Below are positions 1 to 4,203 of a DNA stretch of 5,220 nucleotides, piece by piece (position 1 is the stretch's first letter; each line of letters opens with the position of its first letter). The stretch is from Dehalococcoidia bacterium (lineage in GTDB: Bacteria > Chloroflexota > Dehalococcoidia > Dehalococcoidales > DAOWKM01), in assembly GCA_030643695.1 (NCBI GenBank), contig DAOWKM010000097.1, positions 1 through 5,220 on the forward strand, given 5' to 3'. The notes below the pieces were generated by a model. The model made no database searches. It saw only the letters and a list, made by a program, of their open reading frames with translations, and had not been told where the DNA came from. The translations under genes were made by a program, and so were the position numbers.

Positions 1-12
1 AAAGAAGAGTCA

Positions 13-88
13 AAGAGAGGCGAAGCCTCTCTTATATAAATAATTTCCCCCTCCCTTGGAAAGGGAGGGGGATAAAGGGGGAGGGTTA
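13..88 (+). repeat. Two-hairpin intergenic repeat, copy A
   Basis: This is the first of three copies of a 76-77 bp composite element; the others are at 2345-2421 (inverted) and 3109-3184. Module H1 is a perfect 9 bp stem, AAGAGAGGC (13-21) with GCCTCTCTT (25-33), closed by a GAA loop. An AT-rich spacer follows. Module H2 is a perfect 12 bp pyrimidine/purine stem, 46-57 with 61-72, with loop 58-60. The tail at 72-88 reads ATAAA, then GGGGGAGGG, then TTA. The purine strand at 63-85 is a mirror repeat around ATAAA. Order, spacing and length match the other copies. No protein is encoded here. It may be an intergenic REP-like or MITE-like element, or the 3' end of a gene left of the window; H1 is followed only by a weak T-rich stretch, so terminator activity is uncertain. 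Confidence 0.8.
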
Positions 89-214
89 CCTAGATAAAAA
101 CTTGTGTTATTCTTGAGATTGCTTCGTCGCTAATGCTCCTCGCAATGACAGGGAGAGAGAAAGGTGCCTCGCAATGACATAAGACTAGCTTAAAAGAGAG
201 TTACCTAATAAAAA
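85..214. repeat. Near-identical direct repeats bracketing a repeat insertion
   Basis: GTTACCTAGATAAAAA (85-100) recurs as GTTACCTAATAAAAA (200-214), differing by a single missing G. The two copies enclose 99 bases that contain the GCAATGACA repeat. The left copy overlaps the end of two-hairpin repeat copy A. The arrangement looks like a target duplication around an inserted element, or a slippage or recombination product. This is inference from one locus. Confidence 0.5.
115..179. repeat. GCAATGACA-type intergenic repeat with a partial second unit
   Basis: The segment starts GAGATTGCTTCGTCGC (115-130) and ends CCTCGCAATGACA (138-150). The 13-base ending recurs exactly at 167-179, 29 bases later. 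ATTGC (118-122) and GCAAT (142-146) are complementary, so the unit can fold. Repeats of the form GTCATTGCGAGG...GAAGCAATCTC are, to my knowledge, common intergenic elements scattered through many unrelated bacterial genomes; the match here is by recognition only, with no search run. The 167-179 copy keeps just the outer end, so it is probably a degenerate or partial unit. No open reading frame of note covers this stretch. Confidence 0.6.
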
Positions 215-217
215 GCT

Positions 218-224
218 AAAGGAG
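218..224 (+). promoter_or_regulatory. Ribosome binding site deciding a TTG start
   Basis: AAAGGAG ends directly against ATG at 225, leaving no spacer, which is not workable for initiation at that ATG. The in-frame TTG at 231 lies 6 bases downstream, a normal spacing. This favours the TTG as the start of the following gene. Confidence 0.55.
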
Positions 225-230
225 ATGGGG

Positions 231-452
231 TTGGGTAATCTTAAGGTTAATTGCTATTCAGGTCATACCTATGCCGAACAACCAAGGTCTTTTGAGTGGG
301 ATGGCATAGAATATGAGATTAAGGAAATAGAAAAAGCCTGGCAGGAGCCGGGGGAGAGGCACTTTCAGGTCAGAACCAAGGATAACAAATTGTTCCAGCT
401 ATGCTATAATGAGACCCAGAAGCAGTGGTCGCTAATTGAGCTAGTTTGTTAA
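231..452 (+). CDS. Small conserved hypothetical protein, DUF6504-like
   Basis: A 73-residue soluble protein of unknown function. The core pattern is Arg-Ser-Phe-x-Trp-x-Gly-x-x-Tyr, then a Trp about a dozen residues on, then PGERHFQVRT, then LFQLCYNE, and Trp-Ser-Leu-Ile-Glu-Leu at the end. This arrangement of short beta strands, a residue run around RVRT-like, and a closing Trp resembles the DUF6504 family as I remember it; that is recognition of pattern, not a search result. There is no signal peptide or membrane segment. An ATG at 225 is in frame but abuts the Shine-Dalgarno sequence, so TTG at 231 is preferred; the alternative would add two residues. The gene stands alone: repeats lie on both sides and the next gene begins 172 bases later. 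Confidence 0.65.
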   Translation: MGNLKVNCYSGHTYAEQPRSFEWDGIEYEIKEIEKAWQEPGERHFQVRTKDNKLFQLCYNETQKQWSLIELVC

Positions 453-464
453 GGGTAGCACATG

Positions 465-600
465 GTGAAATCCAAAATTCAAAGCACGAAACTCTAAATA
501 ATATCAAACAACCAAAATCCAAAGGAGCTAAACCTTTTGAATTTGAAATTTGGAGATTTGAATTTGTTTAAGATTTAGAAATTAGAGCTTAGGATTTCAC
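465..600. repeat. AT-rich fold-back element with 9 bp perfect inverted ends
   Basis: The element begins GTGAAATCC (465-473) and ends GGATTTCAC (592-600), which are exact reverse complements. Interior stretches also correspond on the two arms: the left arm carries CTCTAAA, then AAACAA, then CCAAA, and the right arm read in reverse complement carries the same blocks in the same order with gaps. The composition is much richer in A and T than the flanking genes. No flanking target duplication is visible. There is no credible coding frame. It resembles AT-rich palindromic intergenic elements seen in metagenome-derived genomes, and is likely a non-autonomous MITE-like repeat. It fills nearly all the space upstream of the lrp-type gene, so the promoter of that gene may lie within it (a weak candidate is TTGAAA at 543-548 with TTTAAG at 567-572). 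Confidence 0.65.
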
Positions 601-605
601 AAAAG

Positions 606-620
606 AAGGGGGTGAGGTAG
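606..620 (+). promoter_or_regulatory. Ribosome binding site inside a repeat-tail sequence
   Basis: GAGGT at 614-618 sits 6 bases before the ATG at 625 and is the apparent Shine-Dalgarno sequence of the Lrp/AsnC gene. The surrounding 15 bases, AAGGGGGTGAGGTAG, are identical to 3171-3185, the tail of two-hairpin repeat copy C. The site may therefore derive from a truncated repeat. Confidence 0.5.
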
Positions 621-624
621 AATA

Positions 625-1107
625 ATGATAAAGGACATTCTTAAAATACTGGAGAATGATGCCCGAACTACCACCAAGCAAATATCAGCCATAACTGGCA
701 CCTCTAGCATTGAGGTAGCCAAGCTCATTAAGCAAGCCGAAAAAGACCGAACCATCCTGAAATACAAGACGGTAATCAACTGGGATAAGGTAGGGAATGA
801 GCAGGTATGGGCGTTAATAGAGGTTAAGGTTACTCCCCAGAAAGATGTTGGCTTTGATTCTATAGCCGAACGCATCTACCGCTTCCCTCAGGCTCGCACC
901 GTCTATCTAATCTCAGGAACCTATGACCTGCTGGTTATGGCAGTAGGCAAAACCGAGCACGAGGTAGCTGATTTTGTGTCTCAAAAACTCTCTCATATTG
1001 AAGGAGTAAACGAGACGATTACCCACTTCGTGCTTAAGCGATATAAAGAGGACGGTGAGATTATAGGGGGAGAGGAAGAGGTTAAACGACAGCCAGTAAT
1101 ACTCTAG
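625..1107 (+). CDS. Lrp/AsnC family transcriptional regulator
   Basis: A 160-residue cytoplasmic DNA-binding regulator of the leucine-responsive/asparagine family, usual length for the family. Residues 1 to about 50 form the winged helix-turn-helix (MIKDILKILENDARTTTKQI onward, with the recognition region near 24-40). Residues about 62-142 form the RAM ligand-binding and oligomerisation domain: a first strand VWALIEVKV, a helix around 78-87, the strand and turn VYLISGTYDLLV (93-104) with the conserved Gly-Thr-Tyr-Asp turn, a second helix around 110-124 and a last strand ITHFVLKRY (132-140). An acidic then basic tail ends RQPVIL. In this family small molecules, usually amino acids, bind between RAM domains and alter octamer state. 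The aminotransferase gene begins 24 bases downstream with its own Shine-Dalgarno sequence, so the two are probably cotranscribed and this protein likely controls the operon. The effector cannot be read from the sequence. Confidence 0.92.
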   Translation: MIKDILKILENDARTTTKQISAITGTSSIEVAKLIKQAEKDRTILKYKTVINWDKVGNEQVWALIEVKVTPQKDVGFDSIAERIYRFPQARTVYLISGTYDLLVMAVGKTEHEVADFVSQKLSHIEGVNETITHFVLKRYKEDGEIIGGEEEVKRQPVIL

Positions 1108-1131
1108 GCAAACCTTTTTAAGGAGATTTTT

Positions 1132-2331
1132 ATGTCAACAAGCCCTCGCGGTCAGCATAAAAAATATCATAGCCCTGCTTCACAAAGGGTAAATCAACTA
1201 TCCCCTTCAGGGATAAGAAAGTTCTTTGATTTACTGGCTTCTATGGATGGGGTGGTCTCACTAGGAGTTGGTGAGCCTGATTTTGCTACTCCGTGGCATA
1301 TTCGTGAAGCAGCTATCCAATCGCTGGAAAAAGGCTACACGATGTATACCTCAAATCTAGGCATGCCTGAGTTGCGTCAGGAACTATCACGACACCTAAA
1401 GAATGACTATAACCTGGAGTATGACCCTGATAGTGAGCTTCTGATTACTGTCGGGGTTAGTGAGGCATTAGACCTGGCAATGAGAGCTATCCTTAACCCC
1501 GGGGATGAAGTCATTATGCCCGACCCCTGTTATGTTTCCTATAACCCCTGCGTTACCCTGGCGGGAGGCATACCGGTTATGGCACCAACCAATCAGGAAA
1601 ATAATTTTGAGCTCAGCGCCACCGATATTGAGGCAAGGGTTACCGGTAGGACTAAGGCCATTCTTATTGGTTATCCGGCTAACCCTACCGGAGCGGTGAT
1701 GCCCAGAAACAAACTGGAACAAATAGCCAAGGTAGCCCAGCGTCATCAGCTACTGGTAATCTCTGATGAGATTTATGCCAAGTTAGTTTATGGTGTGGAG
1801 CATACCTGCCTGGCTACATTGCCTGAGATGAAGGAGAGCACCATTTTTCTGGGTGGGTTCTCCAAGGCTTATGCTATGACGGGATGGCGTATCGGCTACG
1901 CCGCAGCTAACAGAGAGATTATTGCCGCTATGACCAAGATTCATCAATATACTATGCTATGTGCCCCGATAATGGGACAGGTGGCTGCTGTTGAGGCACT
2001 AAAATCAGGCGAAGATAGCAGCGCTGAGATGATTGAGGAATACAACCGACGGCGTCTGGTGATAGTCAAGGGATTAAATGATATTGGCCTGCCCTGCTTT
2101 GAGCCCCATGGGGCATTCTATGCCTTCCCATCAATAAAGAGCACCGGCATGACTTCAGAGGAATTTGCGGAAAGGCTCTTAATTGATGAAAAGGTGGCAG
2201 CAGTCCCCGGCTCAGCCTTCGGGCAGTGTGGCGAGGGGTATATCCGCTGTTGCTATGCCACCTCATTAGCTGATATTGGGGAAGCACTATCCAGAATGAA
2301 ACGGTTTGTGGATAAACACAAGAAGATTTAG
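1132..2331 (+). CDS. PLP-dependent class I/II aminotransferase (aspartate/aromatic type)
   Basis: A 399-residue fold-type I pyridoxal-phosphate aminotransferase, normal length for the AspAT I-gamma group. It moves an amino group between an amino acid and a 2-oxo acid in the cytoplasm. Visible landmarks: GVGEPDF (45-51) in the N-terminal substrate loop; Tyr134 in DPCYVSY, the expected ring-stacking residue; Asn184 in the NPTG motif (184-187); Asp212 and Tyr215 in SDEIY; Lys245 in GGFSKAYAMTGWRIGY, the Schiff-base lysine; Arg253 in the same block, a phosphate contact; Arg372 in GYIRCCYA, the residue expected to bind the substrate carboxylate. All catalytic residues are present, so the enzyme should be active. 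AAGGAGA (1120-1126) precedes the ATG at good spacing. Cotranscription with the upstream Lrp/AsnC gene suggests amino acid-responsive control. Substrate is unresolved: aspartate, aromatic amino acids or branched/alanine-type substrates are all possible, so no gene symbol is given. Confidence 0.93.
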   Translation: MSTSPRGQHKKYHSPASQRVNQLSPSGIRKFFDLLASMDGVVSLGVGEPDFATPWHIREAAIQSLEKGYTMYTSNLGMPELRQELSRHLKNDYNLEYDPDSELLITVGVSEALDLAMRAILNPGDEVIMPDPCYVSYNPCVTLAGGIPVMAPTNQENNFELSATDIEARVTGRTKAILIGYPANPTGAVMPRNKLEQIAKVAQRHQLLVISDEIYAKLVYGVEHTCLATLPEMKESTIFLGGFSKAYAMTGWRIGYAAANREIIAAMTKIHQYTMLCAPIMGQVAAVEALKSGEDSSAEMIEEYNRRRLVIVKGLNDIGLPCFEPHGAFYAFPSIKSTGMTSEEFAERLLIDEKVAAVPGSAFGQCGEGYIRCCYATSLADIGEALSRMKRFVDKHKKI

Positions 2332-2344
2332 TTAGATTATTTAT

Positions 2345-2421
2345 TAACCCTATCCCCTTTATCCCCTTCCCCTTAATAAGGGGAAGGGGAAGATAATTTT
2401 TAGAGGGGCTTCGCCCCTCTT
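2345..2421 (-). repeat. Two-hairpin intergenic repeat, copy B (inverted)
   Basis: On the minus strand this has the same order of modules as copies A and C. H1 is an 8 bp stem, AGAGGGGC (2402-2409) with GCCCCTCT (2413-2420), closed by TTC on the plus strand (GAA on the minus strand). H2 is a perfect 13 bp stem, 2362-2374 with 2378-2390, with an AAT loop. The tail on the minus strand reads ATAAA, GGGG, ATA, GGG, TTA. The H2 stem bases differ from copies A and C at several positions, yet pairing is kept by changes on both arms. The minus strand across 2348-2372 has four G-runs of 3-4 with loops of 2-5 bases, a canonical G-quadruplex pattern. The element lies 13 bases after the aminotransferase stop codon. 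Confidence 0.8.
2362..2401 (+). terminator. Possible intrinsic terminator after the aminotransferase
   Basis: The 13 bp GC-rich H2 stem of repeat copy B (2362-2390) is followed by AGATAA and then five T (2397-2401). The T-run starts six bases after the stem, which is further than ideal, so termination may be partial. The position, 30 bases after the stop codon, fits the end of the lrp-type/aminotransferase operon. Confidence 0.45.
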
Positions 2422-2446
2422 GGACTCCCTGTAACTGTGATATAGT
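2420..2446 (+). promoter_or_regulatory. Candidate sigma-70 promoter, extended -10
   Basis: TGATATAGT (2438-2446) matches an extended -10 element (TGn plus TATAAT, five of six). TTGGAC (2420-2425) could serve as a weak -35 at a 15-base spacing, shorter than ideal; an extended -10 depends less on it. It lies 34 bases before the start of the small-gene cluster, just outside hairpin H1 of repeat copy B, and the stretch between holds only the leader and the Shine-Dalgarno sequence. Confidence 0.4.
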
Positions 2447-2479
2447 AGAGACGAGATAATCCAAAGGAGGCTTAACAAA

Positions 2480-2614
2480 ATGGCTCGAAAGAAACGACCT
2501 GGGGAGGAACTTATGGATAAAAAACTCACAGACCAACGTTACAATAACCCTCAAGATCCACGAATATACAAGCAGATACTCAAGAAAGGCCATCGCAGAT
2601 TGGGAGGTTTATAA
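2480..2614 (+). CDS. 44-residue basic small protein of unknown function
   Basis: A short gene encoding 44 residues, beginning MARKKRPGEE and ending in RRLGGL. It is strongly basic: 13 Lys/Arg against 5 Asp/Glu. There is no membrane segment, signal peptide or cysteine. Support for it being real comes from the near-perfect Shine-Dalgarno AAAGGAGG (2463-2470) nine bases before the ATG, a candidate extended -10 promoter upstream, and the next gene starting five bases after its stop. The charge suggests binding to nucleic acid or another anion, for example ribosome or RNA association, but that is inference. The C-terminal half (NP, then RI-x-K-x-I, then R-x-L-x-G) resembles the C-terminal half of the 47-residue protein at 2924-3067, so the two may be distant paralogs. 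I do not recognise a named family. Confidence 0.65.
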   Translation: MARKKRPGEELMDKKLTDQRYNNPQDPRIYKQILKKGHRRLGGL

Positions 2615-2619
2615 ACTCT

Positions 2620-2892
2620 ATGTTAAGAGTAATAGGTTTTAGCGTTTTCATCCTAGCAGGAATATTAGGATTAGCATATTTTATGTTTGGCATCTTATCT
2701 ATTGGGTTCTGGATAGCTGTGGTTATCTGTGCACTATTAACATGGTGGGCTTATTCAAGATATAGAAAATTATATACCATTGTAGAGTGTTCAAATTGCC
2801 ACCGTAGAATGACTTATAAACAATTTAGGGATGCAGGTGGATGTCCGAAGTGTGGGACAGACCTGTATATTCGCTCTAGTAAGCAAATCTAA
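2620..2892 (+). CDS. Small membrane protein with C-terminal zinc ribbon
   Basis: A 90-residue protein of unknown function. Residues about 3-22 and 25-46 are two hydrophobic spans separated by a very short turn, forming a membrane hairpin, followed by a basic stretch (SRYRKLY) that would lie on the cytoplasmic face by the positive-inside rule. The rest is a compact zinc ribbon: Cys57-x2-Cys60, fourteen residues, Cys75-x2-Cys78, in ECSNCHRRM and GGCPKCGT. Four ordered cysteines suggest a structural zinc site rather than a redox pair. GGGAGG (2602-2607), inside the end of the upstream 44-residue gene, can serve as Shine-Dalgarno, 12 bases from the ATG. Tight packing with both neighbours suggests one transcript. 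Zinc-ribbon membrane proteins of this kind are common and mostly uncharacterised; a role in membrane-linked regulation or protein contact is a guess. Confidence 0.8.
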   Translation: MLRVIGFSVFILAGILGLAYFMFGILSIGFWIAVVICALLTWWAYSRYRKLYTIVECSNCHRRMTYKQFRDAGGCPKCGTDLYIRSSKQI

Positions 2893-2923
2893 ACTCACAA
2901 ACGAAAATAGGGGGTTAAATAAA

Positions 2924-3067
2924 ATGCCTAATCCAAAAAGGTCGCGGATGGAGGAAGAATTCATAAAGAGCGGTGGCGGTAATATACACCGTAAGAATCC
3001 TATGAGTGCAGACGAGCAAAAGAGGATTCATAAGAAAATCAGTCGTAAATTAAGAGGGAAAGCATAG
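2924..3067 (+). CDS. 47-residue basic small protein of unknown function
   Basis: Encodes 47 residues starting MPNPKRSRMEEE and ending RKLRGKA. It has 14 Lys/Arg against 5 Asp/Glu, a Gly-Gly-Gly turn at 17-19 and a probable C-terminal basic helix (about 28-45). The reading frame is open back to an ATG at 2831, but that start would overlap the zinc-ribbon gene by 62 bases; ATG 2924 lies 31 bases after that gene and has an AGGGGG (2909-2914) at nine bases, a modest Shine-Dalgarno sequence. No family is recognised. It is the third gene of a compact cluster and weakly resembles the first (2480-2614) in its C-terminal half. A candidate terminator hairpin follows 41 bases after the stop codon. Confidence 0.65.
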   Translation: MPNPKRSRMEEEFIKSGGGNIHRKNPMSADEQKRIHKKISRKLRGKA

Positions 3068-3108
3068 AGCTTTTTGGCGGGCTCTTGGAAGCTATAGAGG
3101 AGAGTTAT

Positions 3109-3140
3109 AAGAGGGGGCGAAAGCCCCTCTTTCTATTTCT
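3109..3140 (+). terminator. Candidate intrinsic terminator after the small-gene cluster
   Basis: AAGA plus GGGGC (3109-3118, one bulged G) pairs with GCCCCTCTT (3123-3131) around a GAAA tetraloop, and a pyrimidine-rich stretch with many T (TTCTATTTCT) follows immediately. In RNA the loop is of the stable GNRA class. It is also module H1 of repeat copy C. It fits termination of the plus-strand small-gene cluster; on the minus strand the stem is not followed by a T-run, so it is unlikely to end trpS transcription by the intrinsic route. Confidence 0.5.
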
Positions 3141-3184
3141 CCCCCCTCTCCTTTGAAGGAGAGGGGGATAAAGGGGGTGAGGTA
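3109..3184 (+). repeat. Two-hairpin intergenic repeat, copy C
   Basis: Same module order as copy A. H1 at 3109-3131 has a GAAA loop and one bulged G. H2 is a perfect 11 bp stem, 3142-3152 with 3157-3167, loop TTGA. The tail after 3168 reads ATAAA, GGGGG, TGAGG, TA. It fills the space between the plus-strand small-gene cluster and the minus-strand trpS stop codon at 3194. Its H2 stem differs from copies A and B with compensating changes on both arms. Its tail (AAGGGGGTGAGGTAG) is repeated exactly at 606-620. Confidence 0.8.
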
Positions 3185-3193
3185 GGTAAAAAA

Positions 3194-4168
3194 CTAAAGA
3201 AGCCCCATCTTTTGCTTGACTTCTCTGAGGGTCTCTCTAGCAATAACCCTGGCTCGCTCAGCGCCATCAGCGAGAACCTCAGCCACATATTGGGGCTTAG
3301 TAGCTAAAACTGCCCGTCGTTCTCGGAAAGGTCCAAGGGTAGAATTAATTTCTTCAGCCAGAAGTGTCTTGCAATCAACACAGCCAATATTAGCTGAGCG
3401 GCACTGCTCAGCTATGCTATCTGATTGAAGCGGATTAAAATACCTCTGAAGCTGATAAATATTGCATATCTCCGGGTGCCCAGGGTCATCCCGGTAGCGG
3501 CGAGCCGGGTCGGTAACCGCTGTCATTACCCGCTCTATTGTCTCCTGTGGTGAGAGGGCTAGTTCAATATCATTGCCCAGTTGCTTGCTCATCTTCTCCT
3601 TGCCATCTAACCCCAATACTAACGGAAATGAGGTAAGCTTAGCCTCAGGCTCAGGAAAGGTTTGACCAAACAGATTATTAAAACGGCGGGCGATCTCCCT
3701 AGCTAACTCCAGATGAGGTAGCTGGTCTTCACCCACCGGCACAACCTCACCCTTATACAGCACAATATCAGCCGTCATCAGGACGGGATAACCCACCAGT
3801 CCATAATTCACATTGTGAGGCTGAAGCTTTACCTTCTCCTTAAAGGTAGGCACTCGCAGCAGCCAGCTCAAGGGAGTAACCATACTAAGCAGGGTATGTA
3901 ATTCCATAACCTCAGGGACACGAGACTGAACAAAGAGAATGCTTTTCCTGGGGTCAAGACCAGCCGCCAGCCAGTCAAGCATCATGTCATAGATATTCTT
4001 TTGTAGCGAACCGGTGTCCTCCAGCGAGGTCAGGGCATGAACATCAACTATACAATAGATACAAGCATACTCGTCCTGGAGGTTCACATAATTCTGTATA
4101 GCCCCAAGATAGTTTCCTAGGTGCTGCCTGCCTGTAGGCCGAGACCCAGAAAAAACACGACGCTTCAT
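3194..4168 (-). CDS. trpS: Tryptophanyl-tRNA synthetase with a probable [4Fe-4S] cysteine motif
   Basis: A 324-residue class Ic aminoacyl-tRNA synthetase, usual bacterial length, that attaches tryptophan to tRNA-Trp using ATP. The N-terminal start SGSRPTGRQHLGNYLGA carries the HIGH-equivalent HLGN at 16-19. The tryptophan-pocket regions (GYPVLMTADIVLY near 126-138, VGEDQLPHLELAREIARRFN near 145-164) are intact. The KMSKS loop is KMSKQ (192-196), with Gln in place of the last Ser. The C-terminal anticodon-binding part has Cys235, Cys256, Cys263 and Cys266, i.e. C-x20-C-x6-C-x2-C; Thermotoga maritima TrpRS binds a [4Fe-4S] cluster through C-x22-C-x6-C-x2-C, so a cluster is likely here. GAGGAG lies six bases before the ATG. 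The gene starts 35 bases after argS on the same strand, and the pair is probably cotranscribed; the gap is too short for a T-box. Confidence 0.96.
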   Translation of the reverse strand: MKRRVFSGSRPTGRQHLGNYLGAIQNYVNLQDEYACIYCIVDVHALTSLEDTGSLQKNIYDMMLDWLAAGLDPRKSILFVQSRVPEVMELHTLLSMVTPLSWLLRVPTFKEKVKLQPHNVNYGLVGYPVLMTADIVLYKGEVVPVGEDQLPHLELAREIARRFNNLFGQTFPEPEAKLTSFPLVLGLDGKEKMSKQLGNDIELALSPQETIERVMTAVTDPARRYRDDPGHPEICNIYQLQRYFNPLQSDSIAEQCRSANIGCVDCKTLLAEEINSTLGPFRERRAVLATKPQYVAEVLADGAERARVIARETLREVKQKMGLL

Positions 4169-4203
4169 TTAAAGCTCCTCAATGAAAATTATAATAACTC
4201 CCC

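Noticed and set aside
138..179. Two GCAATGACA units as a CRISPR array
   Set aside because: There are only two 13-base units 29 bases apart, the second partial, with no further repeats or cas genes; it matches a scattered intergenic repeat type better.
597..875. Open frame of 92 codons on the minus strand over the Lrp gene
   Set aside because: It lies antisense to a clear Lrp/AsnC family gene and encodes nothing recognisable.
2066..2593. Open frame of 175 codons on the minus strand
   Set aside because: It runs antisense through the end of the aminotransferase, repeat copy B and the 44-residue gene, has no family resemblance, and its composition is explained by the opposite-strand genes.
2831..2923. 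Extended N-terminus for the 47-residue protein
   Set aside because: It would overlap the zinc-ribbon gene by 62 bases, and the added sequence merely reads that gene's cysteine codons in another frame; ATG 2924 has its own upstream AGGGGG.
3216..3428. Plus-strand frames opposite trpS and argS (also 4121-4339 and 4690-4890)
   Set aside because: These are antisense to well-supported synthetase genes, have no credible Shine-Dalgarno context and no recognisable product.
4169..4203. T-box or attenuator controlling trpS
   Set aside because: The argS to trpS gap is only 35 bases and holds a Shine-Dalgarno sequence; there is no room for a T-box or leader peptide. The leader of argS lies outside the window.
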